NCBI GenBank assembly: GCA_965279475.1
Contig: CBDIIA010000002.1
Coordinates: forward strand, 1,116,001 to 1,180,000
From: Pseudorhodoferax sp965279475
Lineage (GTDB): Bacteria; Pseudomonadota; Gammaproteobacteria; Burkholderiales; Burkholderiaceae_C
Direction: 5' to 3'
Length of the DNA stretch: 64,000 nucleotides
Below are positions 9,110 through 17,989 of the stretch, piece by piece; position 1 is the first letter of the stretch, and each line of letters begins with the position of its first letter. The notes under the pieces were generated by a model, which was given only the letters and a program-made list of their open reading frames with translations, did not search any database and was not told the DNA's origin. The translations under genes and the position numbers were made by a program.

Positions 9110-9514
9110 ATGGCTAGGACCGACAGCGGGGGCAGGCCGTTCGCGGCCTTGCGCAACCTCTGCGTGACCGTGCTGGCCACCTGCCAGACACGGCTGGCCC
9201 TGCTGGGCAACGAACTCCAGACCCAGAAGCAGCTGGCGCTGCAGCAACTGGTGCGCACGCTGGCCATCGTGTTCTGTCTCGCCATGGCGCTGCTGCTGGG
9301 CATCGCCCTGCTGCTGGTGTTGATGTGGGAGCAGCGCGTGGCGGTGCTGGGGGTGCTGTTCGTGCTGTTCCTCGGGCTGGCGGGCTACTTCCTTGCGGCG
9401 CTGCGCAAGGCGGGCGCGGAGGCCGAGCCGATGTTCGCGGCCAGCATCGCCGAACTGCAGGAAGACCTGCGCCAACTGAAGGCGGCGGCTGCCGATGGCA
9501 AAGACCCTCGCTGA
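9110..9514 (+). CDS. yqjE: YqjE-like phage-holin-superfamily membrane protein
   Basis: A 134-residue protein with two adjacent membrane helices (about residues 48-73 and 77-97), flanked by a basic N-terminus and an acidic, Gln-rich C-terminal helix. This is the pattern of the YqjE/holin-superfamily inner-membrane proteins. It starts 42 bases after the DUF883 gene, and its 3' end overlaps the next gene by 20 bases, so the three genes form one operon. The molecular function is unknown in the family. Confidence 0.8.
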   Translation: MARTDSGGRPFAALRNLCVTVLATCQTRLALLGNELQTQKQLALQQLVRTLAIVFCLAMALLLGIALLLVLMWEQRVAVLGVLFVLFLGLAGYFLAALRKAGAEAEPMFAASIAELQEDLRQLKAAAADGKDPR

Positions 9515-9827
9515 TCTGCAGCGCGAGCGCGGGCACCTGGTGGAGCGCATCGCCACGCAGCGCGCCACGCTGGCCGTGCAGCTTGAGCCGGTGCGCAAGG
9601 TGTTCGGCATGGGCGACCGTGCGGTGCAGCTGGTGCGCAGCGGGCTCGACTATGCGCGCCAGCACCCGTTGGCGATGATGGCGGCTGCCGGCGCGCTGGT
9701 CACGTTCAGGCCGCGTGCATCGCTGCGCTGGGTGCGCCGCGGCTTCATGCTGTGGCGCAGCTGGCGCACGCTGCGCCAGCTTACGACCGGCTCGCTGCGC
9801 GCGCAGTGGGATCGCTTCAGGCCCTGA
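9495..9827 (+). CDS. yqjK: YqjK-like small protein
   Basis: A 110-residue basic protein beginning MAKTLADLQRERGHLVERI, a charged helical region followed by a short hydrophobic patch (HPLAMMAAAGALV) and an Arg/Trp-rich C-terminus. Position, size and N-terminal pattern match the third gene of yqjDEK operons. It overlaps the YqjE gene by 20 bases and runs 11 bases into the tail of the convergent GntR gene. The sequence is weakly conserved, so the assignment leans on context. Confidence 0.7.
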   Translation: MAKTLADLQRERGHLVERIATQRATLAVQLEPVRKVFGMGDRAVQLVRSGLDYARQHPLAMMAAAGALVTFRPRASLRWVRRGFMLWRSWRTLRQLTTGSLRAQWDRFRP

Positions 9828-10533
9828 GAGCCGACGCCTGCCGGCCATCGGCCTCGGCGCTGTGCCAGGCCTTGCGCAGCACTTCCTCCGGGTCGACAGC
9901 GGCATCGGCCTTGCGGTGGTTCAGCCGCGTCTCGATCAGCGACAGATGCGCGTACATCGCCTTCACTGCGGCGCCGAGGTCGCCTTTTTCGAGCTGGTCG
10001 ACGATCGCCACGTGCTCTTCGCAGCCGCAGAACGAGGCATTGCTCTCCTCGAACAGCGCCACCAGCATCGAGGTCTTGCTGACCAGCTCGCGCATCTTGT
10101 CGACCACGCTGTCGCTCAGCGTCGCCTGCGCCAGCAGCAGGTGGAACTCGCCCGACAGCTTGATGCTGGCGGCCCGGTCACCGGCCGCGGCGGCGGCGCG
10201 TTCGGCGTCGAGGTGCGCGTGCAGGTGCTGCAACTGCTGGCGCGACAGCCGGTGGGCCAGCCGCGCGACGATGCCGCCTTCGACCACCCGGCGCGCCTCG
10301 TAGATCTCGCGGGCCTGGGCCAGGTCCGGCGCCTTCACGAACGCGCCCTTGTTCGGCACCAGTTCGAGCAGCCGTTCGTGGCCCAGCCGGTGCAGGGCCT
10401 TGCGCACCTTCTCGCGGCTCACGCCGAACAGCGCGGCGATGCGGGTCTCGATCAGCTGCGTGCCGGCCGGCAGCGCCCCGTTCAGCAGCGTCTGGCTCAG
10501 CGTCGCATACACCTTGTCGTCATGGCCGTTCAT
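9817..10533 (-). CDS. GntR-family transcriptional regulator (FCD/FadR type)
   Basis: A 238-residue DNA-binding regulator. The winged helix at about 10-75 contains GTQLIETRIAALFGVSREKVRKAL and the recognition wing, and the C-terminal FCD all-helical ligand domain spans about 85-215. ATG at 10533 is chosen over a GTG nine bases upstream. It is transcribed in the same direction as, and just after, the Bug receptor at 10601-11605. TTGTGCACAA sites upstream of that receptor have the TTGT-N2-ACAA form known for FCD regulators, which suggests it controls the receptor gene in response to a carboxylic acid. Confidence 0.88.
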   Translation of the reverse strand: MNGHDDKVYATLSQTLLNGALPAGTQLIETRIAALFGVSREKVRKALHRLGHERLLELVPNKGAFVKAPDLAQAREIYEARRVVEGGIVARLAHRLSRQQLQHLHAHLDAERAAAAAGDRAASIKLSGEFHLLLAQATLSDSVVDKMRELVSKTSMLVALFEESNASFCGCEEHVAIVDQLEKGDLGAAVKAMYAHLSLIETRLNHRKADAAVDPEEVLRKAWHSAEADGRQASALRA

Positions 10534-10600
10534 CGCCCGCACTGTAGTCGACCCCGCACGTGCGTTCGTCGGCCGGCCCGCTGCAGTGGCGGTGCCGAGC

Positions 10601-11605
10601 TCAATCGGCCTTGATGTTGCGTTCGCGTGCCACCTTGCCCCAGCGGTCGAACTCGCTGTTCAGCAGGTCGGCGGTTTCCTTCTGCGTCGGGCTGGCCACG
10701 ACACCGCCCATGCTCTCGATCTTGGCGCGCACATCGGGCATGGCGGCGATCTTGCGCAGTTCGTCGTTCAGTTTGGCGACGATCGGCGCTGGCATGGCCG
10801 CCGGCGCCACCAGCATGTACCACGACATGAAGTCATAACCCGGCAGGCCGGACTCGGCCACCGTCGGCACGTCGGGCAGCAGCGGCGAACGCTTGGGGCT
10901 GGTGATCGCCAGCGCCCGCAGCTTGCCGCCCTGCACCAGCGGCAGCGACGACAGGATGATGTCGACCGACATGTCCACCCGCCCGCCCATCACGTCCTGC
11001 AGCGCCGGAGCCGCGCCCTTGTAAGGCACGTGCAGCATGTCGACCCCGCCCATCGACTCCATCAGCGCCGCGCCGATGTGGCTGGTGGTGCCCGAGCCCG
11101 AGCTGGCGAACTGCACCTTGCCGGGGCTGGCCTTGGCGCTGGTCATCAGGTCCTTGAAGGTCTTGCCCGGGAACGACGGGCCGACCACGACCACGCTGGG
11201 CACGTTGGCGATGACGCCGATCGGCACGAAGTCCTTGCGGGTGTCGTAGGGCAGCTTGGCGAACATGAACGGGTTGACCGCGTGGCCGATTGTGACCATC
11301 AGCAGCGTGTAGCCGTCGGCCGGCGCCTTGGCCGTGACGTCGCTGCCGATGATGCCGCTGGCGCCGGCCTTGTTGTCGATGACGACCGAGGCCTTGCCGC
11401 CCCACAGTTCGCCGTACTTCTGGCCGACCAGCCGCGCGAAGATGTCGGCCGCGCCGCCCGGCGGAAACGGCACGACGATCTTGACCGGCTTGTCGGGGTA
11501 GCTGGATTGCGACCAGGCCGGCGCCGATGCCAGGCAGGCCACCGCGCAGGCGGCCAGCACGCCGCGGCCCAGGCGCAGCAGTGACGAATGGTTGAGGTTG
11601 TTCAT
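10601..11605 (-). CDS. Bug-family tripartite tricarboxylate transporter receptor
   Basis: A 334-residue periplasmic binding protein. A hydrophobic signal peptide ends at about residue 34 (APAWSQ). The mature part carries the Bug motifs YPDKPVKIVVPFPPGGAAD, the RPGASG-like NKAGASGIIG, VPYKGAAPAL and DVPTVAESGLPGY. These proteins bind carboxylates or related metabolites, and many have no dedicated membrane partners, as here, where no TctA or TctB is nearby. ATG 11605 was chosen because upstream in-frame starts are TTG or GTG only. It is probably regulated by the adjacent GntR protein. Confidence 0.92.
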   Translation of the reverse strand: MNNLNHSSLLRLGRGVLAACAVACLASAPAWSQSSYPDKPVKIVVPFPPGGAADIFARLVGQKYGELWGGKASVVIDNKAGASGIIGSDVTAKAPADGYTLLMVTIGHAVNPFMFAKLPYDTRKDFVPIGVIANVPSVVVVGPSFPGKTFKDLMTSAKASPGKVQFASSGSGTTSHIGAALMESMGGVDMLHVPYKGAAPALQDVMGGRVDMSVDIILSSLPLVQGGKLRALAITSPKRSPLLPDVPTVAESGLPGYDFMSWYMLVAPAAMPAPIVAKLNDELRKIAAMPDVRAKIESMGGVVASPTQKETADLLNSEFDRWGKVARERNIKAD

Positions 11606-11661
11606 GGAGTGCACCAATTCAAGTCAGGACGCCGGAACGCCCGGCAGCGCTTCACCCTTTT

Positions 11662-11692
11662 GAGTGCACAAATCCAGATTTATTGTGCACAA
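11662..11692. promoter_or_regulatory. Paired GTGCAC palindromes, likely GntR operators
   Basis: A perfect 10-base palindrome TTGTGCACAA lies at 11683-11692, with a second, one-sided copy GAGTGCACAA at 11662-11671. The centres are 21 bases apart, about two helical turns. A third GTGCAC is at 11609-11614 beside the start codon. The form agrees with the TTGT/ACAA operators known for FCD-type GntR regulators. The segment is AT-rich and lies upstream of the Bug receptor gene. Confidence 0.55.
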
Positions 11693-11757
11693 TGCAAGAG
11701 CAAGCAGCTTTCACGCCAGCTTGAACCAGTGCGGTGGCCACCACCGCGCGGGCGGGG

Positions 11758-14700
11758 TCAGCCCTCGGGCTGCAGGTAACGCGTGAGGTAGCGGCCGGTG
11801 TGGCTGGCCGGGTTGGCCGCCAGGGCTTCCGGCGTGCCCACCCCCACCACGGTGCCGCCGCCGGCGCCGCCTTCCGGGCCCATGTCGATCAGCCAGTCGG
11901 CCGTCTTGATCACGTCGAGGTTGTGTTCGATCACGACGATGGTGTTGCCCGCATCGCGCAGCTGGTGCAGCACCTTCAGCAGCAGGTCGATGTCGGCAAA
12001 GTGCAGGCCGGTGGTCGGCTCGTCCAGGATGTACAGCGTGCGCCCGGTGTCGCGCTTGCTGAGCTCCAGCGCCAGCTTCACACGCTGCGCCTCGCCACCC
12101 GACAGCGTGGTCGCGGCCTGCCCCAGCTTCACGTACGACAGGCCCACGTCGAGCAGCGTGTGCAGCTTGCGCGCGATGTTCGGCACGGCCGACAGGAAGT
12201 CGTGCGCGGCCTCGACCGTGAGATCGAGGATCTGCGCGATGTTCTTGCCCTTGTACAGCACCTCGAGCGTCTCGCGGTTGTAGCGCTGGCCGCGGCATAC
12301 GTCGCAGGGCACGTAGACGTCGGGCAGGAAGTGCATCTCGACCTTCACCATGCCGTCGCCCTGGCAGGCCTCGCAGCGGCCGCCGGCCACGTTGAAGCTG
12401 AAGCGGCCCGGCCCATAGCCGCGCTCGCGTGCCATCGGCACCTCGGCCATCAGCTCGCGGATCGGCGTGAACAGTCCGGTGTAGGTGGCCGGGTTGCTGC
12501 GCGGCGTGCGGCCGATCGGCGACTGGTCGACGTTGATCACCTTGTCGAAGTGCTCGATGCCGACGATCTCGTCGCACGGCGCCGGCTCCTCGTGCGCGCG
12601 GTACAGCTGCCGCGCCACTGCGGCGTACAGCGTATCGTTGACCAGTGTCGACTTGCCCGAGCCCGACACGCCCGTGACGCAGGTGAGCAGGCCGACCGGA
12701 ATGTCGACATCCACCTTGCGCAGGTTGTGCCCGGTCGCGCCGCGGATGCCCAGCACCTGCAGCTTCGGTGCGGCGGCCGGCGTGGCCGCGCGGCCCTTGG
12801 CGCGCCCAGGGGCCGGTGCTTCTTCGGCCTGCACCACCACCGGCAGCCAGGGCGTGCGCCGTGCCGGCACCGGGATCTGCAGCGTCTGCGCGAGGTACTG
12901 CCCGGTCAGCGAGGCCGCATTCGCCTTCACCGCGTCGAAATCGCCTTGCGCCACCACGTGCCCGCCGTGCACGCCGGCGCCCGGGCCCATGTCGATGATG
13001 TGGTCGGCCGCGCGCATCATGTCTTCGTCGTGCTCGACCACCAGCACGCTGTTGCCGATGTCGCGCAGATGCTTCAGCGTGTCGATCAGCCGGTCGTTGT
13101 CGCGCTGGTGCAGGCCGATGCTGGGCTCGTCGAGCACGTACATCACGCCCGTCAGCCCCGAGCCGATCTGCGACGCCAGCCGGATGCGCTGCGACTCGCC
13201 GCCGGAGAGCGTCTCGGCGCTGCGGTCCAGGCTCAGGTAGTTCAGGCCCACGTCGTTCAGGAACTTGAGCCGCAGGCCGATCTCGCGCACCACCTTGGAG
13301 GCGATCTCGGCCTTGGCGCCGTGCATCTGCAGCGTGCTGAAGTAGTCGAAGCTCTCGCGCAGCGTGGCGTGGCTGACCTCGAAGATCGCACGCATCTGCG
13401 CGCCTTCGCCGATCTTCACGTGGCGCGCTTCACGCCGCAGCCGCGTGCCGTGGCAATCGCTGCACGGCTGGGTGCTGCGGTAACGCGCCAGGTCTTCGCG
13501 CACCAGGGTCGAGTCGGTTTCGCGGTAGCGCCGCTGCATGTTCGGGATCACGCCCTCGAACGGGTGTTTCTTGCTCAGCTTCTTGCCCTGCGAGGCACCG
13601 GAGTCCATCACGTAGCTGAACTTGATCTCCTCGTCGCCCGAGCCGTACAGCACCACCTGCTGCACGGTGGCGGGCAGGTCTTCGAACGCGGCCTCGACAT
13701 CGAAGCGGTAATGTTTGCCCAGGCTCTCGAGCAGCGCGAAGTAGTAGCCGTTGCGCCGGTCCCAGCCCTTGATCGCGCCGCTGGCCAGGCTCAGCGTCGG
13801 AAACGCCACCACGCGCGTCGGGTCGAAGAAATCCTCCGACCCCAGGCCATCGCAGGTCGGGCAGGCGCCCACCGGCGAGTTGAACGAGAACAGCCGGGGC
13901 TCCAGCTCGCTGATCGAGTAGCCACAGACCGGGCACGAGAACTTGGCGTTGAACAGGTGTTCGCGGGGCGTGCCGGCGCTGCCATCGGCGAGCACTGGCG
14001 TGTCCATCTCGAGCGCGATCGCGCGGCCGTCGGCCAGGCGCAGCGCGGCCTCGAAACTCTCGGCCAGGCGCTGGCGCAGGCCGGCCCGGGCGCCGCCGGC
14101 GGGCGCATCGGCCGCGGCATCGCCGTCGGCGCGCACCTTGATGCGGTCGATCACCACGTCGATGTCGTGTTTCTCGGTCTTCTTCAGCTTGGGCAGGTTG
14201 TCGAACTCGTAGCCCTGGCCGTCCACACGGAAGCGCACGTAGCCCTGCGCCTGCAGATCGGCGAACACCTCGGTGAACTCGCCCTTGCGCTCGCGTGCGA
14301 TCGGCGCCAGCACCATCAGCCGCGTGTCCTCGGGCAGGGCCAGCACCGTGTCGACCATCTGCGCGACGGTCTGCGCCTGCAGCGCCAGGCCGTGGTCGGG
14401 GCAATACGGCGTGCCGGCGCGCGCGAACAGCAGGCGCAGGTAGTCATGGATCTCGGTGACGGTGCCGACGGTGGAGCGCGGGTTGTGGCTGGTGGCCTTC
14501 TGCTCGATCGAGATGGCGGGGCTCAGGCCCTCGATCATGTCGACGTCGGGCTTGTCCATCAGCTGAAGGAACTGCCGCGCGTACGTGGACAGGCTCTCCA
14601 CGTAGCGGCGCTGGCCCTCGGCGTACAAGGTATCGAACGCCAGCGACGACTTGCCGGAACCCGACAACCCCGTGATCACGACCAGCTTGTTGCGCGGGAT

Positions 14701-14805
14701 GTCGAGATCGATGTTCTTCAGGTTGTGGGTTCGCGCCCCCCGCACGCTGATGCGCTGCAGCTGCAAGGCAGCGGCGAGGTAGGGGCCGTCGGTCGAGGTG
14801 TTCAA
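11758..14805 (-). CDS. uvrA: Excinuclease ABC subunit A
   Basis: DNA-damage recognition ATPase of nucleotide excision repair, about 1015 residues. Both ABC modules are complete: Walker A GLSGSGKSS near the N-terminus and GVSGSGKST in the second half, with signatures SGGESQRIRLA and LSGGEAQRVKLA, each followed by a Walker B DEP. Three zinc-type Cys pairs are visible: CPVCGY/CPTCDG, CSDC, and CEACQG/CDVCRG. The start is the weak point. The family core begins at ISVRGARTHNLKN and the only reasonable in-frame initiator just upstream is TTG at 14805. The frame stays open far upstream across ssb, but that part is not coding. An acidic, Ala-rich insertion near residue 265 makes it slightly long. Confidence 0.95.
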   Translation of the reverse strand: MNTSTDGPYLAAALQLQRISVRGARTHNLKNIDLDIPRNKLVVITGLSGSGKSSLAFDTLYAEGQRRYVESLSTYARQFLQLMDKPDVDMIEGLSPAISIEQKATSHNPRSTVGTVTEIHDYLRLLFARAGTPYCPDHGLALQAQTVAQMVDTVLALPEDTRLMVLAPIARERKGEFTEVFADLQAQGYVRFRVDGQGYEFDNLPKLKKTEKHDIDVVIDRIKVRADGDAAADAPAGGARAGLRQRLAESFEAALRLADGRAIALEMDTPVLADGSAGTPREHLFNAKFSCPVCGYSISELEPRLFSFNSPVGACPTCDGLGSEDFFDPTRVVAFPTLSLASGAIKGWDRRNGYYFALLESLGKHYRFDVEAAFEDLPATVQQVVLYGSGDEEIKFSYVMDSGASQGKKLSKKHPFEGVIPNMQRRYRETDSTLVREDLARYRSTQPCSDCHGTRLRREARHVKIGEGAQMRAIFEVSHATLRESFDYFSTLQMHGAKAEIASKVVREIGLRLKFLNDVGLNYLSLDRSAETLSGGESQRIRLASQIGSGLTGVMYVLDEPSIGLHQRDNDRLIDTLKHLRDIGNSVLVVEHDEDMMRAADHIIDMGPGAGVHGGHVVAQGDFDAVKANAASLTGQYLAQTLQIPVPARRTPWLPVVVQAEEAPAPGRAKGRAATPAAAPKLQVLGIRGATGHNLRKVDVDIPVGLLTCVTGVSGSGKSTLVNDTLYAAVARQLYRAHEEPAPCDEIVGIEHFDKVINVDQSPIGRTPRSNPATYTGLFTPIRELMAEVPMARERGYGPGRFSFNVAGGRCEACQGDGMVKVEMHFLPDVYVPCDVCRGQRYNRETLEVLYKGKNIAQILDLTVEAAHDFLSAVPNIARKLHTLLDVGLSYVKLGQAATTLSGGEAQRVKLALELSKRDTGRTLYILDEPTTGLHFADIDLLLKVLHQLRDAGNTIVVIEHNLDVIKTADWLIDMGPEGGAGGGTVVGVGTPEALAANPASHTGRYLTRYLQPEG

Positions 14806-15009
14806 GGTATGCGTGTCCGGGAAAACCCTCCATGATACGGGTCGCAGCCGGCGCGCGCACCCGCCCCGGTGGAAGAACTTGGGCCGGGGCGGGCCATCGC
14901 TCCGATGGTGCGCAATCCGGCCGGGCGGCGGCGCCGAAAGGCTGCGTTGGCGCGCGGGACATGCGGCACAATTGACCCCCTTCCAAAGCTCGCTGAATCG
15001 CAGGTCACC

Positions 15010-15525
15010 ATGGCATCCGTCAACAAAGTCATCATCGTCGGCAACCTGGGCCGCGATCCCGAAGTGCGCACCTTCCCCAGCGGCGACCGGGTGGCCAACG
15101 TCACGGTCGCCACCACCGACCGCTGGAAGGACAAGCAGAGCGGCGAGATGAAGGAGGCCACCGAGTGGCACCGCATCGTGTTCAACGGCCGCTTGGCCGA
15201 GATCGTCGAGCAGTACCTGCGCAAGGGCTCGCAGGTCTACGTCGAAGGCAGCCTGCGCACCCGCAAGTGGACCGACCAGAGCGGCGTCGAGAAATTCACG
15301 ACCGAGATCCGCGCCGACCAGATGCAGATGCTCGGCAGCCGCCAGGGCATGAGCGGCCCGTCCGACCATGGCGGTGACGACGGCGGCGGCTATGAGAACA
15401 GCGCCCCGCGCCGCCCGCCCGCACCCGCTTCCCGCCCGCCCGCCGCAGCACCGCGCCAAGCGCCGGCACCGGCGGCCAAGTCGTCGAGCGGGTTCGACGA
15501 CATGGACGACGATATTCCGTTCTGA
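15010..15525 (+). CDS. ssb: Single-stranded DNA-binding protein
   Basis: A 171-residue SSB: an OB fold at residues 1-110 (MASVNKVIIVGNLGRDPE, TDRWKDK, TEWHRIVFNGRLAEI, YVEGSLRTRKW), a Gly/Pro/Ala-rich disordered linker, and the acidic protein-interaction tip DDMDDDIPF. It acts in replication, repair and recombination as a homotetramer. It is divergent from uvrA, the classical arrangement in Gammaproteobacteria and Betaproteobacteria. I looked for a LexA box (CTGT-N8-ACAG) in the 204-base gap and found none. Confidence 0.97.
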   Translation: MASVNKVIIVGNLGRDPEVRTFPSGDRVANVTVATTDRWKDKQSGEMKEATEWHRIVFNGRLAEIVEQYLRKGSQVYVEGSLRTRKWTDQSGVEKFTTEIRADQMQMLGSRQGMSGPSDHGGDDGGGYENSAPRRPPAPASRPPAAAPRQAPAPAAKSSSGFDDMDDDIPF

Positions 15526-15548
15526 ACCGGCATCAGCCGAACCGACCG

Positions 15549-15573
15549 AGCCCGCCGCGTGCGGGCTTTTTTT
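15549..15573 (+). terminator. Rho-independent terminator of ssb
   Basis: A GC-rich hairpin with stem AGCCCGC (15549-15555) paired to GCGGGCT (15561-15567), followed by a run of seven T. It lies 24 bases after the ssb stop codon. Confidence 0.85.
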
Positions 15574-15717
15574 GTGTCCTGGCGTGGCAATTCGCTGGCA
15601 CAACACTTGCACTTGCTTGCGTGGAGGCGGGGCAAACCATCCGGTTTTCTCGCGCAGTGGCCCGCGGCTCTCGTGGCCCGCGCGCCGACGGCCCGCCACC
15701 TCCAGGAGCCATACGGT

Positions 15718-16701
15718 ATGCATGCAGCGCGCAGAAGATTTTGCTTGTCCGCGGGAGCCTCGTTGTGCCTTCCTCTTCCGATGGGGCGGGCCATCGCACA
15801 GTCGACCTACCCTGACCGCCCCATCAACCTCGTGCTGACCGTGCCCGCCGGCGGCGTCACCGACGTGCTGTTCCGCAAGCTGGCCGACACCGCGCGCCAG
15901 TACACCAACCAGCCCTTCGTCGTCAGCAACCGGCCCGGCGGCGGCTCGCTGGTGGCGATCAGCTATGTGCGCAACCAGAAGCCGGACGGCTACACGATCA
16001 TGATGATCGGCCGCAGCGTGCTGTCGCAGTACTGGATCAAGAGCCAGAACATTGGCTTCGATCCCGTTCGCGACCTGACCTGGATCTCGCGCATCAACGG
16101 CTCGGTGTTCGCGATCGTCGTCAAGGCCGACTCGCCATTCAAGACCTGGAAGGACATCGTCGAGTTCGCGAAGAAGAACCCCAATGTGCTCAGCTACGGC
16201 GGCTTCGCGTCGTTCGGCGGCATGACCCACGCGCCGATCGTCGAGGCCGTCAAGGCCGACGGTGCGCAGATGCAGTACGTGCCGTTCAAGGGCGATGGCG
16301 AGGTGCTGCAGGCCGTGATGAGCGGCACTCTGCATTTTGCCGTGATGGCCGGCAGCTTCCGGCCGCAGGTCGAGGCCGGCAACGCGCGCCTGATCGCGCT
16401 GCTGACCGACCGGCGCATTCCGCAATACCCCAACGTGCCGACGATGATGGAGCTGGGCTACCCCGTCACGGCCGAGGCCTCGGTCGGCATCGCCGGCCCC
16501 AAGGACATGCCGCCCCCCATCGTCGCCTACCTCGAAGATGTGTTCCGCAAGTCGATGGCCGACCCGGCCTTCGTCGAGGTGCTGAATGCCACGCTGCAGA
16601 TGCCCAGCTACCTCGGCCATGCCGGTTTCACCGACTGGGCGGGCAAGCAGCTGCTGGCCGAAAAAGCCATCGTCGACCAGTTCGACCTGCGCGAGAAATA
16701 A
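15718..16701 (+). CDS. Bug-family tripartite tricarboxylate transporter receptor
   Basis: A 327-residue periplasmic receptor. The N-terminus MHAARRRFCLSAG looks Tat-like, and cleavage is expected near AIAQ at residue 28. Bug motifs follow: YPDRPINLVLTVPAGGVTD, NRPGGGSLVA, KPDGYT, VPFKGDGEVLQAV and YPNVPTMMELGY. The ATG at 15718 has AGGAG at 15704-15708, and the open frame upstream has no signal peptide. It is the first gene of a likely operon with LigA, LigB and a class II aldolase, so its ligand may be an aromatic or ring-cleavage carboxylate. Confidence 0.9.
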   Translation: MHAARRRFCLSAGASLCLPLPMGRAIAQSTYPDRPINLVLTVPAGGVTDVLFRKLADTARQYTNQPFVVSNRPGGGSLVAISYVRNQKPDGYTIMMIGRSVLSQYWIKSQNIGFDPVRDLTWISRINGSVFAIVVKADSPFKTWKDIVEFAKKNPNVLSYGGFASFGGMTHAPIVEAVKADGAQMQYVPFKGDGEVLQAVMSGTLHFAVMAGSFRPQVEAGNARLIALLTDRRIPQYPNVPTMMELGYPVTAEASVGIAGPKDMPPPIVAYLEDVFRKSMADPAFVEVLNATLQMPSYLGHAGFTDWAGKQLLAEKAIVDQFDLREK

Positions 16702-16748
16702 TCGCGTTGCCGCTCGCCGCCATCCGGGGCGACGCAAGTGGAGACCCC

Positions 16749-17138
16749 ATGACGACAGTGCGATTCCCGCGCATCCCCGGCCTGCTGGTGTCCGACGGCG
16801 AGCTGATGCAGCGCGCCCGGCGGCTCAACCGCCTGATGCTGGCGATGAACGATCCCGACGAGCGCGCCCGCTTCGTGCGCGAGCCCGACGCGGTGATGGG
16901 CCGCTTCGGCCTGCTGCCGGCCGAGCGTGCGCTGCTGGCGGCGCGCGACTGGCAGGGCCTGCTCGACTACGGCGTCAGCATCTACGCGCTGGCCAAGGGT
17001 GCCAAGGCCTTTGACCAGACGCTGCTGGACATCGGTGCGCAGATGCGCGGCTGCACCACCCAGGAGCTGCTGGCGCAGTTGCCGATGCACCATCTACCCG
17101 ATCTGCCCGGCCACGCCGGCGAGGTCGCCCGTGGCTGA
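16749..17138 (+). CDS. LigA-like extradiol dioxygenase alpha subunit (protocatechuate 4,5-dioxygenase type)
   Basis: A 129-residue small all-helical protein of the LigA family, which caps the active site of the LigB catalytic subunit. The motif NDPDERARFVREPDAVMGRFGL at about 37-58 is typical: LigA proteins keep a PE/PD-containing helix followed by a Gly-Leu turn. The gene starts 47 bases after the Bug receptor and its last eight bases overlap the LigB start. The substrate is not fixed by the alpha subunit. Confidence 0.85.
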   Translation: MTTVRFPRIPGLLVSDGELMQRARRLNRLMLAMNDPDERARFVREPDAVMGRFGLLPAERALLAARDWQGLLDYGVSIYALAKGAKAFDQTLLDIGAQMRGCTTQELLAQLPMHHLPDLPGHAGEVARG

Positions 17139-17964
17139 GCTCATCGGCGGCATCGGCGCCTCGCATTCGCCGTCGATCGCCTTCGCCTACGACCAGCGGC
17201 AGGAGCAGTTGCCGCAGTGGCAAGCCTTCTTCGATGCCGCCGCCACGCTGCGTGCGCAGGTGGCGCAGGCCCGGCCCGACGTGCTGGTGTTCTTCTACAA
17301 CGACCACCTGTGGCACTTCGACCTGGACAGCGTGCCCACGTTCGCCATCGGCGTGGCCGACCGTTTCGAGCTCGCGCCCGAACGCCCGCTGGCCCGGCCG
17401 CTGCCGTCGGTGGCGGGCGATGCGCGGCTGGCCTGGCACCTGACGCGCTCGCTGGTCGCCGACGAGTTCGACCTGACCGTCTGCCAGCAGATGGTGCTGG
17501 ACCACGGTTTCTTCTCGGTGATGCCGCTGCTGTGCGAGCCGCCCTGGCCGATGCGTGTGGTGCCGATCGCGGTCAACGTGATCCAGCATCCGCTGCCCAC
17601 ACCCCGGCGCTGCTGGCGGCTGGGCCAGGCGGTGGCGCGTGCGGTGCGTTCGTACGCCGGCGATGCCCGCGTGATGGTGGTCGGCACCGGTGGCCTGTCG
17701 CACCAGCTGCACGGCCCGAGCTTCGGCTACACCAACCCCGCGTGGGACCGCGAGTTCATGGACCTGCTGGTCGAGCGGCCCGAGGCGCTGCTCGAGCTGA
17801 GCCACGACGACTTCATGCACCGCGGCGGCGCCGAGTCGGTCGAGATGATCGTCTGGCTGATCATGCGCGGGGCCTTGGCCGCGCCGCGCGTGCTGCAGAA
17901 GTTCCACCACGCCGGCCTGCTGACCGGCCTGGGGCTGCTGCACCTCGAAGAACAGCCGGCATGA
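17131..17964 (+). CDS. LigB-like extradiol ring-cleavage dioxygenase catalytic subunit
   Basis: A 277-residue type II extradiol dioxygenase, Fe(II)-dependent, opening catecholic rings next to the diol. Conserved histidine regions are GASHSPSI near the N-terminus, FYNDHLWHF and the catalytic-type LDHGFFS, with GTGGLSHQLHGP in the C-terminal part. The start is GTG at 17131, which overlaps the LigA stop by eight bases and gives the family-typical N-terminus VAELIGGIGASHSP. Relatives include protocatechuate 4,5- and gallate dioxygenases. Which substrate applies here cannot be told from sequence alone. Confidence 0.87.
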   Translation: MAELIGGIGASHSPSIAFAYDQRQEQLPQWQAFFDAAATLRAQVAQARPDVLVFFYNDHLWHFDLDSVPTFAIGVADRFELAPERPLARPLPSVAGDARLAWHLTRSLVADEFDLTVCQQMVLDHGFFSVMPLLCEPPWPMRVVPIAVNVIQHPLPTPRRCWRLGQAVARAVRSYAGDARVMVVGTGGLSHQLHGPSFGYTNPAWDREFMDLLVERPEALLELSHDDFMHRGGAESVEMIVWLIMRGALAAPRVLQKFHHAGLLTGLGLLHLEEQPA

Positions 17965-17989
17965 TGGTGGCCCGCGAAGGAGACAAACG

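Noticed and set aside
11734..14835. A 1033-codon plus-strand open frame opposite uvrA
   Set aside because: It mirrors the uvrA codons, has no recognisable domain, and uvrA is unmistakable on the minus strand.
14806..15009. Possible LexA box between uvrA and ssb
   Set aside because: No CTGT-N8-ACAG or close variant is present in the gap.
14806..16737. In-frame upstream extension of uvrA by about 640 codons
   Set aside because: It crosses ssb and a Bug gene in antisense and has no similarity to UvrA; GC-rich DNA simply lacks stops in this frame.
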